From contig CALMPJ010000103.1 of the NCBI GenBank assembly GCA_937871585.1, positions 1 to 64,000 on the forward strand: 64,000 nucleotides of DNA, in the 5' to 3' direction. Below the pieces are notes generated by a model. The model was given only the letters and a program-made list of their open reading frames with translations, made no database searches and had not been told where the DNA came from. The position numbers and the translations under genes were made by a program. Below are positions 10,401 to 17,754 of this stretch, piece by piece. This DNA is from an uncultured Acidobacteriota bacterium (GTDB lineage Bacteria > Acidobacteriota > Blastocatellia > Pyrinomonadales > Pyrinomonadaceae). Numbering within the stretch: position 1 is the first letter of the stretch; every line of letters starts with the position of its first letter.

Positions 10401-11079
10401 CACGAGTCGATGACGACGGCGGCGTAAACGCTACCTGACCGTCATATGCGAGGTTTGGCGAACCGTCAAGATTGATCACGTTACCGCCGCTTCCATTGAT
10501 CTGGTTTCCTTGGGTTCCGTTGCTGCGGAAACCGGCGAGGTTGCCATTTGCCGTCGGACCTTGGAAATTTGGGTCACCGGTATAAACCATGCCCGGTGCC
10601 TGAGTCGCGAGTGTATATGGAGCACCTTCTGCAAGAGGCAATTCTTCGATCTGGCGTTGGCTGACCGAAGTTCCCAGCGAGACGCTTCCCTGTTCGAGAA
10701 CCTCGGCTCCGGCTGAAACATTTACCTCGGCAGTTGCCCCGATCTCGAGCTTGAACTCAAGATTTAGTCTATCGTCGACGCCGACCGTCACATTCTCACG
10801 AACCGACGATTTGAATCCGCTGCTCGTGATCGTAACGTTGTAAGTTCCGGGAATTAGAAACGGTACGGAGAAAGTACCTTCATCGTTGGTCGTAACGGTT
10901 TTTGCCACATTCGTGTCACGGTTCTTGACCGTTACGGTTGCACCGGCGACGACCGCGCCATTTGGATCGGCGACCGTACCGGCGATCGTGCTTCTAAATT
11001 CTTGCCCAACCGCAACCATTGCTGACATAGCCAAAACAATAGCTGCGATCATAAACCTAAGATCAATGTGCTTTCTCAT
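7471..11079 (-). CDS. TonB-dependent receptor with carboxypeptidase-like N-terminal domain (Oar type)
   Basis: Very large outer-membrane protein (about 1202 aa). I chose the ATG at 11079, which is preceded by GGAAGAGAA and begins a signal peptide ending near AMVAVGQ. Then comes a beta-sandwich regulatory domain (IAGTVADPNGAVVAGATV ... GTYNVTITSSGF), a plug region (EELPLAEGAPYTLATQAPG) and a long beta-barrel ending in a terminal phenylalanine (ARFTF), as outer-membrane proteins do. Such Oar-like receptors are expanded in Acidobacteriota. Being first in a block with pectinases suggests uptake of pectic oligosaccharides; that is inferred from context. Upstream lie a 19-bp palindrome and a CRP-like box. 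Confidence 0.9.
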   Translation of the reverse strand: MRKHIDLRFMIAAIVLAMSAMVAVGQEFRSTIAGTVADPNGAVVAGATVTVKNRDTNVAKTVTTNDEGTFSVPFLIPGTYNVTITSSGFKSSVRENVTVGVDDRLNLEFKLEIGATAEVNVSAGAEVLEQGSVSLGTSVSQRQIEELPLAEGAPYTLATQAPGMVYTGDPNFQGPTANGNLAGFRSNGTQGNQINGSGGNVINLDGSPNLAYDGQVAFTPPSSSTREFKVQTNSFDAQMGFTAGATVNVATKSGTNKWHGEGYYYNRDKSRTANNFFNNRAGIDRPERKYNRYGAMVNGPVIKDKTFFLFSYERQSDNVAQTTTYSVPTRLMRTGNFSELTYPIYDPATAFMGNSTCGTTGTLNRVCRTAFAGNIIPTNRMYAPALAFMQYFPEPNLPGLANNYITDQNLQRPYRSYMVRIDHTINSKNAIFGKYYHSRNTEDRYNLPMVEGSIFQGFENRRNHGGNVVWTSTINSNFIFDLRGSWAMFKLRRFQDGQPTAAELGFTGIPSIRQGNIFPRFNFTNFLTVGSLRADYNDGRERPFDMMTIQPTFTQIYGKHTFRYGYDYRKLHETFDYQGYAAGQFTFQGTYTMENSSSGNTERDRIGRDLAAFLLGLPASGSIDNPQQYDVSSDYHGFFFQDDWRLSASMTLNLGMRYEVETGFREKSGQMVTGFDRNIASPIAGGVLANYNSSVPPGVPNTVFQNLKGGFIFAADNKERNQQMDTNNFQPRIGFSWGIDQKTVVRAGFGVFTSPFQIITQNVVFQPGFSTGTTFTPTTNNGLTFIATMSNAFPNGILPSVGSANGLMTFAGTDLTAVGNNGPTSVILSNDRKNANYARFIAGIQREIWGGVGLDVAYIYSRGYNLSVNRELNAIPKSCVRVDNGQPCLIDLATANPATLVADLASATTYLNATISNPFRTLIPTSTAWNGTTIARRRLLTAFPQFGNVSTTEYNGRSYYHSLQVQLIKRFNKGLSLNGSYTWSREHLANQYLNPQDADLTNYISPNERPHRFTLSGIYELPFGKGRQFGSDLHPVVDAILGGWQMQGVYEWQSGEPLLLPNMYYNGDISQLQAKLGKKDANGLRYGIDIPAWDIAGFAINGVVPGVANNQTSGSAITLRKIPFTVDGLRNQRFLKFDVGISKNFRIREGMKLQIRVDAINALNTPYFSAPNLTASATTFGISAAPVRQPPRDVQIGARFTF

Positions 11080-11141
11080 ATTTCTCTTCCTGCCTAAAAT
11101 TTGAATCTTTGAACCTGCTTGGTCTGAATTGTCAAAAATAA

Positions 11142-11160
11142 TAATTGGTTTTACCAATTA
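11142..11160. promoter_or_regulatory. 19-bp palindromic operator, AATTGGT/ACCAATT type
   Basis: TAATTGGT-TTT-ACCAATTA: perfect 8-base arms around a 3-base centre, 63-81 bases upstream of the receptor start. The same architecture, perfect over 19 bases, recurs at 54623-54641 before the ketodeoxyuronate genes. It resembles binding sites of GntR-family uronate repressors (UxuR/ExuR type). A weaker version is at 11306-11325 and an AAATTGGT half site at 11201-11208. No matching regulator gene is in the window. Confidence 0.72.
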
Positions 11161-11266
11161 ACGCAAGTACAAAATCGCAAAAACTTGAAAGTTTTTACCG
11201 AAATTGGTCAAAAATGTCTGATTTATTAGTATTTTGGACAGTCAAAGTGGCAATTTCACTGTCAAT

Positions 11267-11282
11267 TGTGACATTGATCACA
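11267..11282. promoter_or_regulatory. CRP/FNR-family box
   Basis: TGTGACATTGATCACA is an exact TGTGA-N6-TCACA palindrome, the consensus of CRP-type regulators. It lies about 190 bases upstream of the TonB-receptor start, in the same noncoding region as the uronate-type palindromes. It suggests global carbon control in addition to specific repression. No regulator gene is visible here. Confidence 0.6.
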
Positions 11283-11340
11283 CTGACCATTTGGAAGGCG
11301 TATCTTAATTGGGTTTTACCAATTGAGTAATTTGGTTGAA

Positions 11341-12576
11341 CTAGAGGCCGTCCGCGACCACGACACCCAATGCCTTAGCTCGTCGGATAAAAGCGACAAG
11401 CCCTCGTCCTGTCGCCGCATCGTCGAATACTCCACCGGTTAAGGTAGAACGCTCGCTATTCTCATTAAATGAATGAAGCCGCTGCAACGTCCGTTCGAGG
11501 TTTTCCGCAATATATGCATATTCCGCGACGAGCCTTGCTGGCACCTGTGCCGGATGCAGGTCCCAACCTTGGTAAAAGCCTTGTCCGATCGCTCGACGGC
11601 AATTGTCGAAATGGGTTCGCAACGCAGATCTGATGTGTTGACGATTCTCTGCGATTTGAACGTTCGTCAGATCCGTACCGCGATGTTTTGCGATCGGCAT
11701 CTCATTGGTGGCACCGTCCGATAACCAAACGCCGAGATCGTGGGTGGAGAATTGCATAATGCTTCGAGCGTGATCGCAAAGCGGATGCCCAAGCGTCTGC
11801 GATGATGAACCGACGCCAAAGCTCGACAAGAGATCGTACGCCCCGAGATGAACGCCCCTGCAACGACCGTCCGCAGCCGATGCGATCGCCGATAGTGCAT
11901 ACTGTCCTTTCTCATCAACTAACGCCCGAGGCTCTTCGGCAAGGAACTCTACCTTGATCGAGCCTTCGCGTAGACCAAATGTCGACTCGATCTGTAACAA
12001 TGCAGATACAAGTATTGCGATCTCAATGGGCGAAGTTACCTTTGGAAGCGTCACGACGAAATTGGACGGAAGTGCACCATCTTCAGACAACAACCCCGAC
12101 ATATAAATATCTAAGGTTTGCAACGCCCGCCGTGCCGTGGCGTGTCTCAACGGCCGAATGCGTATCCCCAAAAATGGCGAAAGGCCGTCATTCGCCATCG
12201 CTATACGCGTCGCGATGGCGGCGTTTTCTGCAAACGCATCTTCGTCCGCATCACTGCGAACGCCCAGGCCATCTTCAAAATCAACGCGATAATCCTCGAT
12301 GGGGCAAGACTCAAGTCGACGAGTAACTTGCTTATGAACTTTCTCGGCGATCGCTTCGTCGATCCCGTAAGTTTCTATAAGCGAAATTGTATCCGGAGTA
12401 TTCTCGGCAAAAGAACGTTGAGCGATATCGCCCAGTTTTGCGATCGTTCCGGCGTTGAACCTATCAGCACCGCCATAGACGACATGTATCGGCTGTCCTG
12501 CTGGAGTCTCGGTCTCAAGCGTCTTTGGCAGATCGTCTACGAGTCGGGCAATGTGGTCTTCAGAAAGGATCGTCAT
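11341..12576 (-). CDS. HpcH/HpaI aldolase/citrate lyase-fold protein (DUF6986)
   Basis: About 411 aa from the ATG at 12576 (MTILSEDHIARLVDD). The sequence has the features of the DUF6986 family of the PEP-utilising/citrate-lyase TIM barrel: DYRVDFEDGLGVRSDADED, FVVTLPKV, an acidic KVEFLAEEPRAL segment, GVHLGAYDLLSSFG and FYQGWDLHPAQVPARL. The reaction of this family is not established as far as I know; members sometimes sit with purine (urate/allantoin) degradation genes. Its start overlaps the stop of a small OHCU-decarboxylase-like ORF by four bases, which supports a purine or ureide link. It is not part of the pectin block: the operators lie downstream of its stop. Confidence 0.8.
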   Translation of the reverse strand: MTILSEDHIARLVDDLPKTLETETPAGQPIHVVYGGADRFNAGTIAKLGDIAQRSFAENTPDTISLIETYGIDEAIAEKVHKQVTRRLESCPIEDYRVDFEDGLGVRSDADEDAFAENAAIATRIAMANDGLSPFLGIRIRPLRHATARRALQTLDIYMSGLLSEDGALPSNFVVTLPKVTSPIEIAILVSALLQIESTFGLREGSIKVEFLAEEPRALVDEKGQYALSAIASAADGRCRGVHLGAYDLLSSFGVGSSSQTLGHPLCDHARSIMQFSTHDLGVWLSDGATNEMPIAKHRGTDLTNVQIAENRQHIRSALRTHFDNCRRAIGQGFYQGWDLHPAQVPARLVAEYAYIAENLERTLQRLHSFNENSERSTLTGGVFDDAATGRGLVAFIRRAKALGVVVADGL

Positions 12577-12812
12577 CGTTCGAGAAGTGAATTGAGGCCG
12601 GTTTCGACGTGGCCGAAATCTTCGAGCGGCCAAAGATCGCGTGCAATATTATATAGCTGGTCTAACATTGGAAAAGGCCGAGCGGCGGCCATCGAACGAG
12701 CCCAATCTTGGGAACCGCTGCATTCTGTAAAGACATAGACAGCCTCGTCCTCGGGCAGTTCGTTCAGCCACGCGAGCTTTTTATATATAGGACGTTGCAC
12801 GACGAAAGTCAT
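12573..12812 (-). CDS. Short OHCU-decarboxylase-like protein lacking the catalytic half
   Basis: About 79 aa from the ATG at 12812; a GTG at 12839 would add nine residues. The core (LNELPEDEAVYVFTECSGSQ, then DWARSMAAARPFP) resembles the N-terminal helices of OHCU decarboxylases (urate-to-allantoin pathway, usually ~165 aa). It ends where those proteins would enter the catalytic His-Pro motif; no downstream frame restores it because the DUF6986 gene begins with a four-base ATGA overlap. It could be a natural short relative, a noncatalytic partner of DUF6986, or a remnant. The divergent malQ starts 30 bases away. The homology call is by eye on a short segment. Confidence 0.5.
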   Translation of the reverse strand: MTFVVQRPIYKKLAWLNELPEDEAVYVFTECSGSQDWARSMAAARPFPMLDQLYNIARDLWPLEDFGHVETGLNSLLER

Positions 12813-12842
12813 ATTAACGTAAAATCGTATTTTGCACACGTT

Positions 12843-14327
12843 ATGAGATTTCCACGCGGTTCAGGAATTTTGCTGCATCCGACTTCGCTCGCCGGTAAGT
12901 TTGGTGTCGGCGATCTTGGGCCGTCTGCGTTCGAGTTTGTCGATCAGCTTCATGCGGCAGCGCAGAAGTACTGGCAGATCTTACCGCTCTCACCGACAGG
13001 AGCCGGAAACTCGCCGTATTCGGCCTACTCGGCGTTTGCGGGAAATACATTGCTTATCTCGCCGGAGCAATTGGTTTCGGACAAACTAATTTCGGCAGCC
13101 ACGATAAAGAGCGTAAGCTTTGCCGAAGGCCGGGTTGATTTCGAAGCGGCTCGAATATACAAACACGAAATACTCGCTGAAGCATTTGAGACATTTCGAT
13201 CAGGAAATACAACCGAACTGAGTGAAGATTTCGCTGCGTTCTGCCGCGAGCATTTCTGGTGGCTGGATGACTATGCGCTGTTCGTAGCTCTTAAGAAGAG
13301 TCATGACAGAGCACCATGGTTCGAATGGTCCGACGCCTTGCGAAGCCGAAGCCTTGATGCCATCGATCAGGTTCGTTCGCAGATGTCGCGTGAGATCCAA
13401 GCCGAGCAGTTCGCTCAATTTCTATTCTTTCGACAATGGTCGGCGGTCAAAAACTATGCGAATGCTAATGAGATCAACATCATCGGCGACATTCCGATCT
13501 TCGTCGCTCTCGATTCGGTCGATGTTTGGTGTAATCAGAAACAGTTCAAGTTGAATGACGACGGCACGCCAACGGTCGTCGCGGGTGTGCCGCCTGACTA
13601 TTTCAGTAAAACAGGTCAGCTCTGGGGTAATCCGATTTACGATTGGCAAGCGATGGCTGCCGACGACTTCGGTTGGTGGACGGCACGCGTGGCGTTTGCA
13701 ATGCGGCTTTGCAATGCTATGCGGCTCGATCATTTCATAGGCTTTGTTCGCAATTGGGAAGTTCCAGGCAAAGACGAAACCGCCGAGAACGGTGCTTGGG
13801 CAGACGTTTCCGGAGAGCTGCTGTTTGCGACCTTGAAACGCCGGCTTGGCGATCTGCCGATCATTGCCGAAGACCTCGGCTCGGTCACACCCGAAGTCGA
13901 ACGCCTGCGCGACAACTGCGGATTTCCGGGAATGCGAATCATGCAATATGCGTTCGGAGGCGATGCCTACAATACAAATCTGCCCCACAACTATCGGCAG
14001 AACACGGTTTCATACACCGGAACTCACGACAATGACACTTCAGCTGGTTGGTACACATCCGCCGACAAGAACGCAAAGAAGCACGCCAAACAATACCTGC
14101 GATCAAATATGAAAGAGCCACACTGGGAACTAATACGAGCGTCGCTTTCGTCGGTTGCCGACGTAGCGATCATTCCGGCTCAAGATCTGCTTGGCCTCGA
14201 TTCCGAATATCGAATGAACACGCCTGCCACCGAATTGGGCAATTGGGAGTGGCGTCTGAAAGATGATGAACTGACGCCAAACATCATCGAACGATTGAAC
14301 GAACTCACAAAAGAGTTTGGAAGATAA
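12843..14327 (+). CDS. malQ: 4-alpha-glucanotransferase (amylomaltase)
   Basis: GH77 enzyme of about 494 aa that transfers alpha-1,4-glucan segments in glycogen/maltodextrin metabolism. The start at 12843 gives MRFPRGSGILLHPTSLAGKF, the normal family N-terminus; the longer frame is upstream noise. Motifs seen: DIPIFVALDSVDVW, NAMRLDHFIGF with the nucleophile Asp, IIAEDLGSVTPEV with the acid/base Glu, YTGTHDNDT and PAQDLLGL. Length is normal. It is divergent from the DUF6986 pair and followed by the sdh operon after 122 bases; no maltodextrin partner genes are nearby. Confidence 0.95.
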   Translation: MRFPRGSGILLHPTSLAGKFGVGDLGPSAFEFVDQLHAAAQKYWQILPLSPTGAGNSPYSAYSAFAGNTLLISPEQLVSDKLISAATIKSVSFAEGRVDFEAARIYKHEILAEAFETFRSGNTTELSEDFAAFCREHFWWLDDYALFVALKKSHDRAPWFEWSDALRSRSLDAIDQVRSQMSREIQAEQFAQFLFFRQWSAVKNYANANEINIIGDIPIFVALDSVDVWCNQKQFKLNDDGTPTVVAGVPPDYFSKTGQLWGNPIYDWQAMAADDFGWWTARVAFAMRLCNAMRLDHFIGFVRNWEVPGKDETAENGAWADVSGELLFATLKRRLGDLPIIAEDLGSVTPEVERLRDNCGFPGMRIMQYAFGGDAYNTNLPHNYRQNTVSYTGTHDNDTSAGWYTSADKNAKKHAKQYLRSNMKEPHWELIRASLSSVADVAIIPAQDLLGLDSEYRMNTPATELGNWEWRLKDDELTPNIIERLNELTKEFGR

Positions 14328-14449
14328 CGTGCGCTCTTTACGCGATTTCCTTGACTTAAAGCGCATTTTCGCCGAAAATCTACCAGCCTATTACGGAATA
14401 CTACAGTTAATTACTTTCAGATAGTCGCTTGAGGTGTTTTAGTCGTCTT

Positions 14450-15268
14450 ATGGCATCAAATCTGGTTTCGATCACACGGCGGGGCTTTGGCCAGACGATG
14501 CGTAAGGACAACTGGTGGGTCGCGCCTGCGCTGACGTTCATCGGTCTCGGTGCGTTCGTCCTTTATTCGACTTGGGCGGCGTTTCAGGGCAATCACTATT
14601 GGGTTCCCGGAACGGGCTATTTGTCGCCATTCTATTCGCCGGTGCTTTTTGATGCACCGGGCATGGTTTCGGGACACGCGTTGCTTGGCGCAGCACCTTC
14701 GTGGATACCGACGTGGCTGCCGTTCTCGCCGGCGCTTCTTATATTATGGGCACCGGGCGGATTTCGATTCACTTGCTACTACTATCGCGGTGCCTACTAC
14801 AAAGCGATGTGGGCCGACCCGATCGCCTGCGCCGTCGGCGAACCACGCAAAGGCTATCGCGGCGAAAACTGGTTCCCGCTTATCATCCAAAACATTCACC
14901 GCTATTTCTTATATATCGCACTGATATTTTTGGTGTTCCTGGCGTACGACGCGTACAGCGCTATGTGGTTTCAGAACGCGGACGGAACGTGGAAATTCGG
15001 AATCGGCGTTGGAACGTTGATACTGACCGCGAACGTGATCTGTCTCGGCCTGTACACGACAAGCTGCCATAGCCTACGCCACCTTATCGGCGGCGTGTTC
15101 GACGTGCTGTCAAACAAACCGGTCCGCAAAAAGGCGTACGACTGCGTAAGCAAACTGAACGTCCGGCATATGCTGTTTGCCTGGATCTCCCTTTTCGTAG
15201 TGGGATTTAGCGACATCTATGTGAGATTGGTTTCGATGGGCGTGTGGACGGATTATAGAATTTTGTAA
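14450..15268 (+). CDS. sdhC: Succinate dehydrogenase membrane anchor, Sdh1-like
   Basis: About 272 aa integral membrane protein, start at 14450 (MASNLVSITRRGFGQTMRK). Several hydrophobic helices are visible (VAPALTFIGLGAFVLYSTW, FLYIALIFLVFLAYDAYSAM, GIGVGTLILTANVICLGLY, MLFAWISLFVVGFSDIYVRL), with conserved histidines (GNHYW, SCHSLRHL) that could ligate heme. Size and layout resemble the single large anchor of mycobacterial Sdh1 rather than the small SdhC/SdhD pair. It is followed by sdhA and sdhB with small extra ORFs between. A weak TTGACT lies at 14351-14356, without a convincing -10. Confidence 0.82.
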   Translation: MASNLVSITRRGFGQTMRKDNWWVAPALTFIGLGAFVLYSTWAAFQGNHYWVPGTGYLSPFYSPVLFDAPGMVSGHALLGAAPSWIPTWLPFSPALLILWAPGGFRFTCYYYRGAYYKAMWADPIACAVGEPRKGYRGENWFPLIIQNIHRYFLYIALIFLVFLAYDAYSAMWFQNADGTWKFGIGVGTLILTANVICLGLYTTSCHSLRHLIGGVFDVLSNKPVRKKAYDCVSKLNVRHMLFAWISLFVVGFSDIYVRLVSMGVWTDYRIL

Positions 15269-15277
15269 ATGTGATCA

Positions 15278-15577
15278 ATGGAGAGGGGCACTGCAGTTGG
15301 ATATAACTTTGTTCTTGCTCTTCCGGCTGCAGCTTTTTGGTTGCTAACTTTTACGTACTATTTTGTTGAGAAAGGCAGCGAACGATACTCAGGAGTAATT
15401 GCATGGATATTTGTTGCTCCCATCACTTTCATCTTGCTCATACCGTGGCTTTGCCTTGCGATTAAGTTTCGGAAACAGCCTATCTGGTGGTTGGGAATCT
15501 TATTTGGGCTATCGCCAACTGTTTGGTTGATTGTAATGTTTGAAGGTTTTTCATGGCTCACACATTGGTTTAAGTAG
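15278..15577 (+). CDS. Small three-helix membrane protein inside the sdh operon
   Basis: 99 aa, no recognised family. Three hydrophobic segments are clear (NFVLALPAAAFWLLTFTYYF, VIAWIFVAPITFILLIPWL, WLGILFGLSPTVWLIVMF) with a basic loop KFRKQP between the second and third. It starts 9 bases after sdhC stops and ends 8 bases before sdhA starts, so it is transcribed with them. By eye the DNA is more AT-rich than the flanking sdh genes, which would fit an inserted or fast-evolving gene. It could be an accessory subunit or assembly factor of the complex; nothing in the sequence proves this. Confidence 0.6.
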   Translation: MERGTAVGYNFVLALPAAAFWLLTFTYYFVEKGSERYSGVIAWIFVAPITFILLIPWLCLAIKFRKQPIWWLGILFGLSPTVWLIVMFEGFSWLTHWFK

Positions 15578-15585
15578 GTCGTTGT

Positions 15586-17397
15586 ATGTCGGAATACCCA
15601 ACATTTGAACACGACGTTATCGTCATTGGTGCCGGTGGTGCTGGGCTTCGGGCTGCGATTGAGGCGAGCGGTGCGGGCGTTAGCGTCGGGCTGATATGCA
15701 AGTCTCTGCTCGGCAAGGCCCACACCGTAATGGCCGAGGGCGGCATGGCGGCGGCGATGGGGCATAACGACGACCGCGACAATTGGAAGGTCCATTTTTC
15801 GGACACGATGCGCGGTGGCCAGTATGTGAATAATTGGCGAATGGCCGAGCTTCATGCGAAAGAGGCGCCGGAGCGTGTTCGCGAACTCGAAGCCTGGGGA
15901 GCCGTGTTCGACCGAACGCCCGACGGCCGCATCAACCAGCGAAACTTTGGCGGACATCGCTATCCGCGGCTCGCACACGTCGGCGACCGCACTGGTCTCG
16001 AACTCATCCGCACGCTGCAAGACCACGGCATCCACCAAGGCATCGAGGTCTATATGGAAGTCACGGTCGTCTCGCTACTCAAAGACGGCGACCGCGTTGT
16101 CGGCTGTCTTGCGTACGAACGAGAGCACGGTCGATTTCGCATTTTCAAGTGTAAAGCTCTGATATTAGCGACTGGCGGCGTTGGTCGCGCATTCAAGATC
16201 ACATCAAATTCGTGGGAAGGCACAGGCGATGGTCACGCCCTTGCTTACGACGCCGGAGCCGAGCTGATCGACATGGAATTCGTGCAGTTCCATCCGACGG
16301 GAATGGTCTGGCCGCCGTCTGTTCGCGGAATTCTCGTGACCGAAGGCGTTCGCGGCGAAGGCGGCATTTTGCGCAACAGCGAAGGCAAGCGGTTCATGTT
16401 CGACGACATTCCTGATAACTATAAGGAGCAAACCTCGGACACCGAAGAAGAAGGCTGGCGTTACGTGACCGGTGACAAAAATGCGCGTCGTCCGCCCGAA
16501 TTGCTCACACGCGATCATGTCGCTCGCTGTATCAATCGCGAGGTCAAGGCCGGCCGCGGTTCGCCGCATGGCGGAGTTTACCTCGACATCGCGTGGATCA
16601 AGGAAAAGATATCGAACGCGCCAGAACATATTAAAAAGAAGCTGCCGTCGATGTATCACCAGTTCATGCAGCTCGCGAATCTCGACATCACGACCACGCC
16701 GATGGAAGTCGGGCCGACGACGCACTACATCATGGGCGGCATCCGTGTCGATGGCGACACACAGGAGTCGAGCGTGCCCGGACTGTTCGCTGCCGGCGAA
16801 TGCGCCGCCGGAATCAACGGCGCAAATCGGCTCGGCGGCAATTCGCTTTCGGACCTGATCGTGTTCGGAAAACGCGCAGGTGAATACGCAGCAAAGTTTG
16901 CTCAGGAAAATGGCTCGGGTTCGATAAACCAGCAGGAGGTCGAGGCTAAAGCCAAGGCCGCTCTTGAACCTTTTGAACGCGAAGGCGGCGAAAATCCGTA
17001 CGCCATACAGCACGACCTGCAGGAAATGATGCAGGCAAACGTAGGCATCGTGCGTGTTCACGACGAGATGGTCGAGGCGTTGAACGGACTCGACATTCTG
17101 CGAAATCGAGCCGCTCGAACCTTTGTTCCCGGCAATATCGATTTCAATCCCGGCTGGCACACGGCACTCGATCTGCACAATCTCCTGATCGTCAGCGAGG
17201 CGATCACACGCAGTGCGATCGAGCGAAAAGAAAGTCGCGGCGGGCAGTTCCGAGACGATTTCCCGGACAAAGATCCGGAATACGCGAAGTTCAACTTCGC
17301 AGTCAAAAAATCAGCCGACGGCGGAATGGAGATCAATCGAATTCCAATACCGGAAATGCCGGCAGAGTTGAAAGCAGTGATCGAGGAGATGGGCTGA
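15586..17397 (+). CDS. sdhA: Succinate dehydrogenase flavoprotein subunit
   Basis: Catalytic FAD subunit, 603 aa, oxidising succinate to fumarate at the membrane. The N-terminus HDVIVIGAGGAGLRAAIEAS is the FAD-binding Rossmann loop. NFGGHRYPRLAHVGDRTG contains the expected flavin-region sequence, EFVQFHPTGMVWP and LVTEGVRGEGG are substrate-domain motifs, and GPTTHYIMGGIRVDGDT with AAGECAAGINGANRLGGNSL close the FAD site. The length fits SdhA. It is flanked by small ORFs but keeps the C-A-B order. Confidence 0.96.
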   Translation: MSEYPTFEHDVIVIGAGGAGLRAAIEASGAGVSVGLICKSLLGKAHTVMAEGGMAAAMGHNDDRDNWKVHFSDTMRGGQYVNNWRMAELHAKEAPERVRELEAWGAVFDRTPDGRINQRNFGGHRYPRLAHVGDRTGLELIRTLQDHGIHQGIEVYMEVTVVSLLKDGDRVVGCLAYEREHGRFRIFKCKALILATGGVGRAFKITSNSWEGTGDGHALAYDAGAELIDMEFVQFHPTGMVWPPSVRGILVTEGVRGEGGILRNSEGKRFMFDDIPDNYKEQTSDTEEEGWRYVTGDKNARRPPELLTRDHVARCINREVKAGRGSPHGGVYLDIAWIKEKISNAPEHIKKKLPSMYHQFMQLANLDITTTPMEVGPTTHYIMGGIRVDGDTQESSVPGLFAAGECAAGINGANRLGGNSLSDLIVFGKRAGEYAAKFAQENGSGSINQQEVEAKAKAALEPFEREGGENPYAIQHDLQEMMQANVGIVRVHDEMVEALNGLDILRNRAARTFVPGNIDFNPGWHTALDLHNLLIVSEAITRSAIERKESRGGQFRDDFPDKDPEYAKFNFAVKKSADGGMEINRIPIPEMPAELKAVIEEMG

Positions 17398-17399
17398 TC

Positions 17400-17705
17400 A
17401 TGCCTTTCAATCCTAAAGAGCTCAAGGTTACGGTTTATGAGCAGTACAAGAAAGGTCATTCGAATTGGCTATTCACGCTTGATTGTGCAGTTCAATGTGG
17501 GATTCGCGATGTCAATACACTGACGAATATCGCGTTTTACTTGCACCATCCAGAGCTTAACTATCGTTCGTTGACGTCAGATGAAAGTTTGCTGATCGCG
17601 GAATGGAAGTCATTTAGAACGATCGCTTTGTTGAGATTAGGTCGATCGGCTTCCGCCAGCGGCAATTCTCAATCACAGTTGATCAACGCAACTAAACAGA
17701 TGTAG
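17400..17705 (+). CDS. Hypothetical 101-aa protein between sdhA and sdhB
   Basis: The reading frame opens two bases after the sdhA stop and ends 49 bases before sdhB. The product is soluble, mixed alpha in appearance, with three Tyr/Trp-rich stretches (VYEQYKKGHSNWLFTL, IAFYLHHPELNYR, LLIAEWKSF) and no signal or membrane segment. I do not recognise a family. Codon use looks less biased than in sdhA and sdhB, as for the small ORF between sdhC and sdhA. It may be a real but lineage-specific gene, or a fortuitous ORF tolerated in the operon. Confidence 0.5.
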   Translation: MPFNPKELKVTVYEQYKKGHSNWLFTLDCAVQCGIRDVNTLTNIAFYLHHPELNYRSLTSDESLLIAEWKSFRTIALLRLGRSASASGNSQSQLINATKQM

Positions 17706-17754
17706 GTCTCTGGTTGGACCATAAGTGTCGGGTATTTTCTAAGGCTGTAGGAGT

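Noticed and set aside
16204-17178. Minus-strand 324-codon frame opposite sdhA
   Set aside because: It is a shadow of the sdhA codon pattern; sdhA motifs on the plus strand are complete.
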